This document shows positions 18,179-26,454 of a stretch of 64,000 nt of DNA, in pieces (positions within the stretch are counted from its first letter, which is position 1; each line of letters starts with the position of its first letter). Source of the DNA: an uncultured Saccharospirillaceae bacterium (GTDB taxonomy: Bacteria; Pseudomonadota; Gammaproteobacteria; Pseudomonadales; Oceanobacteraceae); assembly GCA_947503895.1 (NCBI GenBank), contig CANNFT010000005.1, positions 372,001-436,000 of the forward strand. Direction: 5' to 3'. The notes beneath the pieces were generated by a model that was not told the origin of the DNA, searched no databases, and was given only the letters and a program-made list of their open reading frames with translations. Position numbers and translations under genes: made by a program.

Positions 18179-18646
18179 CCGAATCGGTTGAGATGATGAC
18201 GGTGTGAGCGTCCTACCTATTGGCTGATCCAATGGTGAGTTTGCATCGTATACCGTCTGAGAGCAGTGGGCTTTGACGCCCTAGGACTATCCAACTAATC
18301 TAAAAACAGCATCGTATTCACATTAATTTGAATGTGGATCTGTGGATAAGTGAGGCTGTTTCCTCTCAATAAATGCCCGATCATTGTGCATCGCGGAGGG
18401 ATTGAGAGTGCGTTTGAGTCATCGCACTCGTTTATGAGCATTATCACGACAGGAATGTTACAAAAAATCCCAAAGCCGTTGTCGATTGGGTATAATGCGC
18501 AACCCGAAAAACACGTTCGGCGATAAAAGTCGCTAAACGGCCCTACCCAAGCTCGGTTTTACAAAAACGGGGTTGGTTGTCGATTTAACGAATTGATCAA
18601 CCGGTAGCGGGCAAACGTTTTCATTTACAGCAGAGTGTGAAAACCC
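18179..18646. other. Intergenic region upstream of mqo: DnaA-box-like pair and a -10 element
   Basis: About 470 bases with no gene. It has TGTGGATC directly followed by TGTGGATAA (18333-18349); the second is the exact reverse complement of the consensus DnaA box TTATCCACA. A hairpin GAGTGCG/CGCACTC lies at 18406-18429. TATAAT occurs at 18491-18496 within TTGTCGATTGGGTATAATGC, the probable mqo promoter with an extended -10 and no good -35. Confidence 0.5.
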
Positions 18647-20005
18647 ATGACAGCAAGCAAGTATGACGTTCTTATTATTGGCGGTGGTATTTCAGGTACA
18701 GCCCTGTTGTATGAACTCGCCAAATACACCGACTTGAAATCCATTGGTCTGGTCGAAAAATACGAAGACCTTGCTCGAGTTAATTCTTACGCCACTAATA
18801 ATTCACAAACTATACATTGTGGCGATATAGAAACGAACTACACCCTAGAAAAAGCCCTGAACGTAAAAAAAGCCGCAGATATGCTGGTGAACTATTCATT
18901 GGCAGAAAATAATACAGACGAGCTGATGGGCAAGTACCCCAAAATGGTATTGGGTGTAGGCAAAGATGAGTGTGATCAACTACGTGAGCGCTTTAAAGTA
19001 TTTAGCCCACATTATCCCAATATGCGTTTATGGGAAGCAGAAGACATAAAGCGTGTCGAGCCTGCGGTAATGGAAGGTCGCCAAGAAGAAGTGGTGGCTT
19101 TGGGTGTCGAAGGTGAATACACCGCCGTTAACTACTATGAGTTATCCCATTCGTTTGTGCGTAAAGCGAAAACGATTGAAGATAAAACCATCGATGTACG
19201 TTTAGGCGAAGGTGTTGAAAAAATTGAAGAAGCCGATGATGGTTATAAAGTAACCACATCGAAAGGCACGATCGAAGCAAAATTTGTGGTCGTTTCAGCG
19301 GGTGGGCATTCATTATTGTTTGCTAAACGCATGGGATATGGTTTGGAGTTTTCCTGCCTACCGATGGGTGGCTCGTATTATTTCACTCCGATGTTCTTGA
19401 ACGGAAAAGTGTATACCGTTCAAAATGACAAACTACCTTTCGCTGCGATCCATGGTGATCCTGATGTATTGGTACCGGGTAAAACTCGTTTTGGTCCGAC
19501 TGCGTTAATGCTTCCATTGCTGGAGCGTTACAACAGTAAAACCTTCTTTGAGTTTGTGCAGGTGCTGGGTTTAGGTTCCGCCGTTGCAAAAGTCTTTTGG
19601 GACTTATTTAAAGTCAGTGACATTCGCAATTACATCTTTAAAAATTTCTTGTTTGAGATTCCTTGGATTAACCGTCGTTTATTCCTGAAAGATGTTAAGA
19701 AAATACTGCCGAGTCTGAAGTTGGAAGATTTAACGTTTGCCAAAGGTTTCGGTGGCTTACGGCCGCAGTTGATCGACAAGAAGAATAAAGAACTCTTGTT
19801 GGGCGAAGCGAAAATCAACACAGGCAAGGGCATTACTTTCAATATGACCCCATCGCCTGGTGGCACCAGCTGCTTAGATAATGCTTTGAAAGATCTTATG
19901 ATCATTAAAGACTATTTAGGTTGTGAGTTTGATGAGGAAGCGTTTAATCGTGATCTTGTTGAACCGACTAAAGCCCGCGAAGAAAAAATGGTGGAGTCGG
20001 CTTAA
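18647..20005 (+). CDS. mqo: Malate:quinone oxidoreductase-type FAD enzyme
   Basis: The product is 452 residues with an N-terminal FAD dinucleotide motif (DVLIIGGGISGTALLYELAKY) followed by the family signature RVNSYATNNSQTIHCGDIETNY and a C-terminal FAD contact region GGLRPQLIDKK...TPSPGGTSCLDNAL. This is the COG0579 malate:quinone oxidoreductase group, peripheral membrane enzymes passing electrons from malate to the quinone pool. Its length fits the shorter form seen in epsilonproteobacteria rather than the roughly 500-residue enteric form, so another 2-hydroxyacid substrate cannot be excluded. It is a single-gene unit ending in a strong terminator. Confidence 0.82.
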   Translation: MTASKYDVLIIGGGISGTALLYELAKYTDLKSIGLVEKYEDLARVNSYATNNSQTIHCGDIETNYTLEKALNVKKAADMLVNYSLAENNTDELMGKYPKMVLGVGKDECDQLRERFKVFSPHYPNMRLWEAEDIKRVEPAVMEGRQEEVVALGVEGEYTAVNYYELSHSFVRKAKTIEDKTIDVRLGEGVEKIEEADDGYKVTTSKGTIEAKFVVVSAGGHSLLFAKRMGYGLEFSCLPMGGSYYFTPMFLNGKVYTVQNDKLPFAAIHGDPDVLVPGKTRFGPTALMLPLLERYNSKTFFEFVQVLGLGSAVAKVFWDLFKVSDIRNYIFKNFLFEIPWINRRLFLKDVKKILPSLKLEDLTFAKGFGGLRPQLIDKKNKELLLGEAKINTGKGITFNMTPSPGGTSCLDNALKDLMIIKDYLGCEFDEEAFNRDLVEPTKAREEKMVESA

Positions 20006-20032
20006 TTAAATCGCCAAGGTGATTTAATCTAT

Positions 20033-20060
20033 AAAAACCCTAGCTTTGCTAGGGTTTTTT
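20033..20060 (+). terminator. Rho-independent terminator after mqo
   Basis: AAAAACCCTAGC (20033-20044), loop TTT, GCTAGGGTTTTTT (20048-20060). Near-perfect stem with a T tract on the plus strand. Confidence 0.92.
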
Positions 20061-20136
20061 ATTTGCGCATCCTAAACGATAGCCTTATCTATTAATAAAG
20101 CGGAACGCTATTTGCTGCTCACACTGTGCACCGTCA

Positions 20137-20571
20137 ATGTCTTCAAACGAGGCAAGCATTTTTATGAATAAACAAATCTTTAATCAAGTTCACGGGCTGG
20201 CTGAGCAATTGATGGCAGCCGCTGAAAAAGAAGATATAAATACCTTCCATGCGCTTTATGACCAGCTTGAGAGCCTATGCATCGAACATGACGGCGGTAA
20301 AAAAGATCATCCGCTTCAATGGGAAGCTCTAGCCGATTTTACGGAAGATTATGAGGAGGCGGTTGATATTTACGAGAAGGCTTTCCAACTAGCCAAAGCG
20401 CAACGGGATTTTGACTTTCAGGCGAGCATCCAGTTTTCGCTGGCACGAGTTTTTAGGGAATTGGGGAAAATGCCTGAATCGAAAGCAGCCAGTGAATTGT
20501 CACTTGAAGCTGCAAAGAAAGTCGATGACGAAGAGCTCATTGAAGAAATTCAGCAGTGGGTAGCCGGGTAA
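20137..20571 (+). CDS. Small tetratricopeptide-like protein
   Basis: A cytoplasmic, acidic, all-helical protein of 144 residues (135 from ATG 20164). The segment DYEEAVDIYEKAFQLAKAQ...ASIQFSLARVFRELGKMPESKAASELSLEAAKK reads as two TPR units. The opening NQVHGLAEQLMAAAEKEDINTFHALYDQLESLC...DHPLQWEALADFTED is a conserved form I have seen in pseudomonads, with no established function. The internal start at 20164 (MNKQIF) is likely, with ACGAGG about 12 bases upstream. It stands alone between mqo and the thiolase terminator. Confidence 0.75.
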   Translation: MSSNEASIFMNKQIFNQVHGLAEQLMAAAEKEDINTFHALYDQLESLCIEHDGGKKDHPLQWEALADFTEDYEEAVDIYEKAFQLAKAQRDFDFQASIQFSLARVFRELGKMPESKAASELSLEAAKKVDDEELIEEIQQWVAG

Positions 20572-20681
20572 CGCGATGGTTCCTTTTTGCTGGCAGCGTG
20601 CTTGAAAGGCTGTATTTTATGGTCGGGCGATGTCCTCGTTTGATTAAGCTGTTTGGTGTTCATCCGCTTGTTCTAAAAACA

Positions 20682-20706
20682 TAAACCCAGCAACAGCTGG
20701 GTTTAT
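20682..20706. terminator. Bidirectional terminator between TPR gene and thiolase
   Basis: Perfect stem AAACCCAGC (20683-20691) / GCTGGGTTT (20696-20704), loop AACA, with T-rich sequence on either side depending on strand. It serves the convergent TPR and thiolase genes. Confidence 0.85.
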
Positions 20707-20729
20707 TGTACGTTAAATGGCGATTGAGT

Positions 20730-21911
20730 TTATGTGCGTTCAATGGTCAGGGCGACACCCATTCCACCGCCGATGCACAGAGTGGCTAAACCTTTTTTGG
20801 CATCGCGTTTTTGCATTTCATGAATCAGTGATACGAGAATGCGACAACCGGAAGCGCCGATCGGATGACCCAATGCAATCGCGCCACCGTTGACGTTGAC
20901 TTTTTCACTGTTCCATCCCAACTCTTTTCCAACCGATAGCGCTTGAACGGCAAAGGCTTCATTCGCTTCAATTAAATCTAATTCGTCCAGTGTCCAGTTT
21001 GCTTTAGACAAACAGCGTTGTGTTGCACTGACGGGTCCAATGCCCATAATCGCGGGATCGACACCGGCGTTCGCATAGCCAGTAATAGTGGCTAATATCG
21101 GTAAGCCGAGTGCTTCTGCTTTTTCGCGGCTAGCAACGATAACCGCTGCAGCGCCGTCGTTCAGTGAAGAAGCATTCGCGGCCGTGACGGTTCCGTCCTT
21201 TTTGAACGCTGGACGCATGCCGGCTAATTTTTCAGCGCTGACGCCTGCACGTGGGCATTCATCTTTATCCACTACGACATCATCGCCTTTGCGTTGTGGA
21301 ATGGACACAGGAATGATTTCGTCATTGAAACGTCCTGCTGCTTGAGCCGCTACCGCTTTTTCTTGGGAAAGAGCAGCAAACTCATCTTGTGCCTCACGGC
21401 TGATGTTGTATTTTTCTGCGAGATTCTCAGCGGTTATGCCCATGTGAAAATCGTTAAACGCATCCCATAAACCGTCAACGATCATGGTGTCAGTCATGGT
21501 TATCGGCCCCATGCGCTGACCGGTGCGGCTATTTGGCAAGGTATGCGGAGCGTTGGACATACTTTCTTGGCCACCAGCAATGATGATGTCCGCATCGCCG
21601 GCTTTAATGGCTTGAGCTGCAAGATGAATCGCTTTTAAACCACTGCCACAGACTTTGTTAATGGTGAGCGCAGAGGTTTGCTGGTCCAATCCGGCGTGAA
21701 TGGCTGTCTGGCGAGCAGGGTTTTGACCACTGCCGGCAGTTAGTACTTGCCCCAGAATAACTTCGTCGACCTGGTCAGCTTGGAGTCCTGATTGCTCCAT
21801 CAGAGACTTGACGACCGCAGTGCCTAATTGAACGGCGGATAAGTTAGAAAATGCCCCTTGGAAGGCGCCTATGGCAGTTCGGCCTGCGGCAACAATAACG
21901 ACGTCTTTCAT
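20730..21911 (-). CDS. atoB: Acetyl-CoA C-acetyltransferase (thiolase II)
   Basis: Condenses or cleaves acetoacetyl-CoA. Active-site Cys88 lies in [12 protein letters not shown]; the second-site motif is [17 protein letters not shown] and the C-terminal catalytic cysteine is in [10 protein letters not shown]. At 393 residues it is a normal biosynthetic-type thiolase (AtoB/PhaA). I chose ATG 21911 because AAGGAG lies six bases upstream. It follows mtnC by about 40 bases and may be co-transcribed with the methionine salvage genes, though the pathway link is unclear. Confidence 0.93.
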   Translation of the reverse strand: MKDVVIVAAGRTAIGAFQGAFSNLSAVQLGTAVVKSLMEQSGLQADQVDEVILGQVLTAGSGQNPARQTAIHAGLDQQTSALTINKVCGSGLKAIHLAAQAIKAGDADIIIAGGQESMSNAPHTLPNSRTGQRMGPITMTDTMIVDGLWDAFNDFHMGITAENLAEKYNISREAQDEFAALSQEKAVAAQAAGRFNDEIIPVSIPQRKGDDVVVDKDECPRAGVSAEKLAGMRPAFKKDGTVTAANASSLNDGAAAVIVASREKAEALGLPILATITGYANAGVDPAIMGIGPVSATQRCLSKANWTLDELDLIEANEAFAVQALSVGKELGWNSEKVNVNGGAIALGHPIGASGCRILVSLIHEMQKRDAKKGLATLCIGGGMGVALTIERT

Positions 21912-21953
21912 GGTGTGCTCCTTATGCAACGATTGCATGAAAAGTGTAAGAAT

Positions 21954-22703
21954 TTATGCATTCGGTGGTTGAATATGAATGTCGGTAAAACAACTCACCA
22001 CGGGATGGGCATCGGTGGTTTGTCCACTCTGTTCTGAGATAGCGTCTTGTGTTTCCTGATCGCGGATCAGCCAGACGGTCTGGAAGCCTACAGATTTTGC
22101 AGCTTCTAGTTCTTCTTTAATATCAGATAAAAACACGATGTGTTCGGCCGGTAAATCGAGCGCACGCTGAATATTCTCGTACGCAGAGGCCGTTTGTTTG
22201 GCGCCGATTTGCGTATCAAAATGGCCTTGAAAGAGTGGCAGTAAATCACCGTCTTCAGTATGGCCAAAAAATAATTTTTGCGCATACACTGAGCCTGAAG
22301 AATAAACGTAAAGCGGAAATCCATCTGCGTGCCATGACTTTAAGCATTGTGTGGCATCTGGATACATATGGGCCTTAAAGTCGCCTTGGCGGTATCCTGT
22401 TTCCCAAATCAAACCTTGTAGGGTTTTTAATGGCGTGGCTTTTTTATCTTCGGCAATCCATGCCTGCAGTGTTTGTATGATTGCAGGTAGATCGGTGTCA
22501 TCTAAATGTGCGGCGTTGGCCGTTAATTTTAATTGTGTTTTGACGGCATCGTCCTGCTGGTGTTGTTCGATATATGATGCAAGATATTTGGCAGCATAGG
22601 GGAACAGCACTTCTTTAACAAAAGATATTGAGGATGTTGTGCCTTCAATATCAGTGACAATGGCTTTAACGTTTTTTAGCTCAATCGTATTGGTTGACGT
22701 CAT
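21954..22703 (-). CDS. mtnC: Enolase-phosphatase E1 (2,3-diketomethylthiopentyl-1-P)
   Basis: HAD-family bifunctional enzyme of methionine salvage: enolises 2,3-diketo-5-methylthiopentyl-1-phosphate and removes the phosphate. Signature VTDIEGTTSSISFVKEVLFPYA carries the catalytic aspartate; YVYSSGSVYAQKLFF and FLSDIKEELEAAKSVGFQT are the HAD motifs II and III/IV. It has 249 residues. Six bases separate it from mtnD upstream, so one transcript is likely. Confidence 0.95.
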   Translation of the reverse strand: MTSTNTIELKNVKAIVTDIEGTTSSISFVKEVLFPYAAKYLASYIEQHQQDDAVKTQLKLTANAAHLDDTDLPAIIQTLQAWIAEDKKATPLKTLQGLIWETGYRQGDFKAHMYPDATQCLKSWHADGFPLYVYSSGSVYAQKLFFGHTEDGDLLPLFQGHFDTQIGAKQTASAYENIQRALDLPAEHIVFLSDIKEELEAAKSVGFQTVWLIRDQETQDAISEQSGQTTDAHPVVSCFTDIHIQPPNA

Positions 22704-22709
22704 ACCGGT

Positions 22710-23261
22710 TTATGCTCCGTTTTCCAGCCGACTAAATTGACTGGCAATGTCGCTGCCGGTGTAATGTGCAACCCAGCCCTCAGGATTATTAAATAGTCGA
22801 ATGGCAATGAAGTTTGGGTTGGGACCCATGTCAAACCAATGCGGCGTATTGGCAGGCACACTGATTAAATCCCCGCGTGTGCACAGTACTTCGTACACTT
22901 TATTCTCGATGTGTAATGAAAACAGGCCTTCACCACCGACAAAAAACCGTACTTCGTCTTCATTATGAGTATGTTCATCCAAGAACTTTTGTCTTAGCTC
23001 ATTTTTTTGTGGGTGATCGGATGACAGGCTAACCACATCAACGGTTTGGTAGCCTTCTTGTTCGATCAGTCGATTAATATCCGTCTGGTACGCGGCCAGA
23101 ATCGTGTCTGTTTCTGCACCGGGTTGAATATCGCTGTCGGTATCCCACTGCTCAAATCGAACGCCCACTGCATGTAATTGATCCCGAATATCAGCCTGAG
23201 CACTGGATTGAAATTCAGCGTGATTTGGTTGTTGGTCGGAAAAAATAGTGATATGACTCAT
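22710..23261 (-). CDS. mtnD: Acireductone dioxygenase
   Basis: A cupin-fold metalloenzyme that oxidises acireductone; with Fe2+ it yields the methionine precursor 4-methylthio-2-oxobutanoate. Metal ligands are visible as His97, His99 and Glu103 in DEHTHNEDEVRFFV and His141 in ANTPHWFDMG. The 183-residue length is typical. It begins the mtnD-mtnC pair, 180 bases after pldA. Confidence 0.95.
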   Translation of the reverse strand: MSHITIFSDQQPNHAEFQSSAQADIRDQLHAVGVRFEQWDTDSDIQPGAETDTILAAYQTDINRLIEQEGYQTVDVVSLSSDHPQKNELRQKFLDEHTHNEDEVRFFVGGEGLFSLHIENKVYEVLCTRGDLISVPANTPHWFDMGPNPNFIAIRLFNNPEGWVAHYTGSDIASQFSRLENGA

Positions 23262-23440
23262 ACTAAAACAGCCCCAATCATGGATGGTGTTGTCAATTGA
23301 AAAACGATGCCGCAGCGTTTAGGTCTTCACATGCATAGCGTGCCGCTTTTCAATGATGATGTTGTTTGTTACATGGATTTTGGAATTTAGGTGGCTTGAG
23401 CGCCCATAAAAACCCCTAAGTATTAATGCTCAGGCGACCT

Positions 23441-24595
23441 TTATAAATAATCTGAAATTTTAAAACCAAACCCCAAGCGTTTCTGATAATGGTCGTATTC
23501 AATTAAGCTTTCACCATAACCTTCAAAATACTGCACGAAACCTTTAACGCGTGGCGTAATGGGAAAACTCCAATCCAACTCGATCGATCCGTTATTGTGA
23601 TCGGTGCGTAAATTATTTCTCACTTTAATGGATAAAGAGCGCTGCCCGACCATACGCATAAAGATAAATTCTCCGTAGCCCATATAGTCGTCAATGTCTG
23701 GATTATCATTGTCAGAAGGGTCTTCAGGGTCCGCCTTTTGGGTTTCTGGAATACGCCACCAAGGGGCAACGCCGACCACCATGTTACCTGTGATGTGAAA
23801 CATACCCAACATGATGCGATTCCAGCTGCGGCTTAAACCTGTGTACTGGCCGTTGGATTGGTGGTTCAGAGATAAATAAACACGGTCTATATAGCCCCAG
23901 TCAGGGGTAAATACCGCCATGATTTCGGGTTCGTGATTGGTCTCTCTAAAGGGTCTTGAGGTACGGTCATTGTAGACCTGCCAGTGAGATTTATTGGTAT
24001 AGGCGACGTATAAGCGATTGCTATTATCGGGTGTTAAGCGTGCAATTTGATATTTAACGCTGATTTGAAACACGGCTTCTTCGTGATTCAGTCCTGGCCA
24101 TTCATCGCCCAATACGTCAGCAAAGGGTTGATCGTTGGGCAAAAACTGATAGGTAATGGGCATGATGTAATTGGGGCGGTGCGGTAAGAGTAAAAAAGGC
24201 ACGGCACCGGCTTTGTCTTCGATAAATTCCTTACGCTTAACGGCTTTACGTAAAGCAAAGTCATCATCTTCATTTTCGGCTAGTGGCGGCAAATCTTCGA
24301 CGGTTTCGGTGGGGCGATCCAGCATCAGTATGCGGTCTATTTCGTCATCTTCGCTCGGTGCTTTAGCCGGTTGTTTTTCTTGCTTTTGTGTGGACGGCGA
24401 TTCACGACTGTCTGACGATTTCAGTACATCCGAATGCTCGGTTGGCGCGTCCTTTTCAAACAATTGAGCATCGTCATCTGCATTGCTGATATCTATGGTG
24501 TCCGCCATGCTGTGTGAGCAGAATAATAATGCTCCACAGAACAACATACCGTTTAAGAATCGAAATGTGTTGTGAATCATGGGTAAATTCCGCAT
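23441..24595 (-). CDS. pldA: Outer-membrane phospholipase A (PldA family)
   Basis: A calcium-dependent outer-membrane beta-barrel hydrolase acting on phospholipids that reach the outer leaflet. The N terminus has a signal peptide (to about residue 31, HSMADT), followed by an unusual acidic, serine/proline-rich segment of about 80 residues before the barrel. The catalytic signature LNHQSNGQ...LSRSWNR is present. The start could be ATG 24595 (overlapping the mtnB stop by one base, TAATG) or ATG 24580. Its position between mtnB and mtnD, in the same direction, places it inside the methionine salvage operon, which is odd. Lack of a cytoplasmic function argues against a direct role in the pathway. 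Confidence 0.85.
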   Translation of the reverse strand: MRNLPMIHNTFRFLNGMLFCGALLFCSHSMADTIDISNADDDAQLFEKDAPTEHSDVLKSSDSRESPSTQKQEKQPAKAPSEDDEIDRILMLDRPTETVEDLPPLAENEDDDFALRKAVKRKEFIEDKAGAVPFLLLPHRPNYIMPITYQFLPNDQPFADVLGDEWPGLNHEEAVFQISVKYQIARLTPDNSNRLYVAYTNKSHWQVYNDRTSRPFRETNHEPEIMAVFTPDWGYIDRVYLSLNHQSNGQYTGLSRSWNRIMLGMFHITGNMVVGVAPWWRIPETQKADPEDPSDNDNPDIDDYMGYGEFIFMRMVGQRSLSIKVRNNLRTDHNNGSIELDWSFPITPRVKGFVQYFEGYGESLIEYDHYQKRLGFGFKISDYL

Positions 24596-25221
24596 TACTT
24601 GAGCTTTCGCAATTCAAGGTCATAGTTTAGCAAGCAATCCATGGCTTCTAGATGACGAAAGCAATCATCGAGTGTTTCGCCCCATGTATAGATACCATGC
24701 CCACGAATTAAGTACGCTGGAAAGGATTGTGTTTCCATTAAGGCATCTACTTGTGTTGCCAATGTGGCAATGTCTTGCGTATTGTCAAAAACGGGAATAC
24801 GTAATTCAACGTCGTGAGTGTTAATGTTGGGTAACGCTTTCAATAACTCCCAACCGGCCAACGTCAGGTGGGTCTCCGTGGTGAGTTGGCTGACTAATAC
24901 GGCCGCTGGGGCGTGTGTGTGCAGTACAGCACCAATGTTTTGATCACGCGCATAAAGTTGCGTATGCAGTAGAGTTTCAGCAGAAGGTTTGCCTGCTGTG
25001 ACGGCTTCGCCCGCCCAGTTCACTACGAGAATGTCGGCCGGTGTCAATTGCCCTTTATGTTTGCCAGAGCTGGTGAGGGCGCAGTGCTCATCGTCTAACC
25101 GTATGCTGTAATTTGAACTGGTGGCCGGACTCCAGCCACGTTCATAACAGATTTTTCCTATTTCACAGAGCGCTTGCGCTTTTTGTCGAAAGGCCTCGGT
25201 CTCGGCCAAGCTATTAATCAT
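24595..25221 (-). CDS. mtnB: Methylthioribulose-1-phosphate dehydratase
   Basis: A class II aldolase-fold zinc enzyme dehydrating methylthioribulose-1-phosphate in methionine salvage. Zinc ligands fit the VLHTHAPAAVL and LIRGHGIYTWG histidines; SGKHKGQLTPADILVVNW is the family N-terminal signature. It has 208 residues. It begins 16 bases after mtnA and its stop overlaps the pldA start, indicating a single transcript mtnA-mtnB-pldA. Confidence 0.94.
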   Translation of the reverse strand: MINSLAETEAFRQKAQALCEIGKICYERGWSPATSSNYSIRLDDEHCALTSSGKHKGQLTPADILVVNWAGEAVTAGKPSAETLLHTQLYARDQNIGAVLHTHAPAAVLVSQLTTETHLTLAGWELLKALPNINTHDVELRIPVFDNTQDIATLATQVDALMETQSFPAYLIRGHGIYTWGETLDDCFRHLEAMDCLLNYDLELRKLK

Positions 25222-25237
25222 GCGAACATCCTAAATA

Positions 25238-26314
25238 CTATTGCCCTAACAACTGTGCAATGGATTGAGCGTAGGGCGGTAATAAAATCCCTTTTTCACA
25301 CACAATGGCATCAATGAGGTCGTGCGGTGTGACATCAAATGAAGGGTTGATGGCTTCACAGTGTTCCGGCGCAATTTGCTGTCCCTGTATCGCCGTGACT
25401 TCGTGCATGGGGCGTGCTTCGATGGGGATATCTTCGCCTGATGTCATGGATAAATCGAACGTCGTGCTGGGTGCGACGACCATGAACTTGACGCCATGGT
25501 GACGGGCCAGCACAGATAAATTGTATGTCCCAATTTTGTTGGCGACATCACCCTGTGCGGTGATTCGATCCGCGCCGACAATGACCCATTTGACCTCACC
25601 TTGCCTGAGCAATTGACCGGCTGCACCTTCGCAACTGAGTTTGACAGGAATGTCGTCTCGCATTAATTCCCATGCCGTTAACCTTGCACCTTGTAACCAA
25701 GGTCTGGTTTCACCGGCGTAAACTTGTTTCACTTTTCCTGCTGCGTAGGCGCTACGAATCACACCCAGTGCCGTGCCGTAACCGCCTGTGGCCAGAGATC
25801 CTGTGTTGCAGTGAGTGTAAACCGCTGAGTCAGACTCCATTAAGCTCGCGCCGAGTTCTCCCATGGCTTTATTGGCCAGCACGTCATCTTCATTTATGCG
25901 ATGCGCACAAGCGAGCAAAGCGTCAAGCTGCGCTTGAAGAGGTTGCTGTTCTTGTTCAATGAGCGTCTTTTTCATTTGCTCCAAGGCCCAAAACAAATTG
26001 ACCGCGGTCGGACGAGACTCTGCGAGCACCAAAAATGCACTGTCTAGCGCCGTTAAGAGAGACGTTTGTAAGCCCGCTGTTAGTTTTTGTGCTTCTAGGA
26101 CAATGCCGTAGGCGGCTGCAATACCAATAGCTGGTGCGCCTCTGACCACCATATCTTTGATGGCTTGAGCAACGGATGCCGCATCATCAAAGGTGAGATA
26201 GGTTTCTTGTTTGGGTAATAAGCGTTGGTCAAGCAGTCTGAGTTGTTGGCGCTCGTATTGAATGGCGCGAACGCTATCCCATTGACTGATTTGAGTATGC
26301 ATGGGCAATGACAT
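25238..26314 (-). CDS. mtnA: S-methyl-5-thioribose-1-phosphate isomerase
   Basis: Converts methylthioribose-1-phosphate to methylthioribulose-1-phosphate. Motifs: VVRGAPAIGIAAAYG, THCNTGSLATGGYGTALGVI (catalytic Cys), ETRPWLQGARLTAWEL and VGADRITAQGDVANKIGTY (catalytic Asp). I placed the start at ATG 26314 (MSLPMHTQISQW); ATG 26302 is also possible, and the frame stays open to 26383 but that extension does not look like the family. It leads the methionine salvage operon. mtnN/mtnP and mtnK are not in the window. Confidence 0.93.
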   Translation of the reverse strand: MSLPMHTQISQWDSVRAIQYERQQLRLLDQRLLPKQETYLTFDDAASVAQAIKDMVVRGAPAIGIAAAYGIVLEAQKLTAGLQTSLLTALDSAFLVLAESRPTAVNLFWALEQMKKTLIEQEQQPLQAQLDALLACAHRINEDDVLANKAMGELGASLMESDSAVYTHCNTGSLATGGYGTALGVIRSAYAAGKVKQVYAGETRPWLQGARLTAWELMRDDIPVKLSCEGAAGQLLRQGEVKWVIVGADRITAQGDVANKIGTYNLSVLARHHGVKFMVVAPSTTFDLSMTSGEDIPIEARPMHEVTAIQGQQIAPEHCEAINPSFDVTPHDLIDAIVCEKGILLPPYAQSIAQLLGQ

Positions 26315-26409
26315 CGTCCATTGGCTAATTAGATGGCGTCGTATTATAGCGAAGGAACGACGGTGCGGCTCGCTTTTTAGCAAAAGGAAAGGCTGTGCAA
26401 ATCAGCCAA

Positions 26410-26437
26410 AATGAAAAGCGAGTTGGATTCGACTCGC
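26410..26437 (-). terminator. Terminator after the chemoreceptor gene
   Basis: Read on the minus strand: GCGAGT (26437-26432), an 8-nt loop, ACTCGC (26423-26418), then TTTTCATTTT. It fits an intrinsic terminator for the chemoreceptor gene. Confidence 0.7.
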
Positions 26438-26454
26438 GTTAAAGACAGAGGGCG

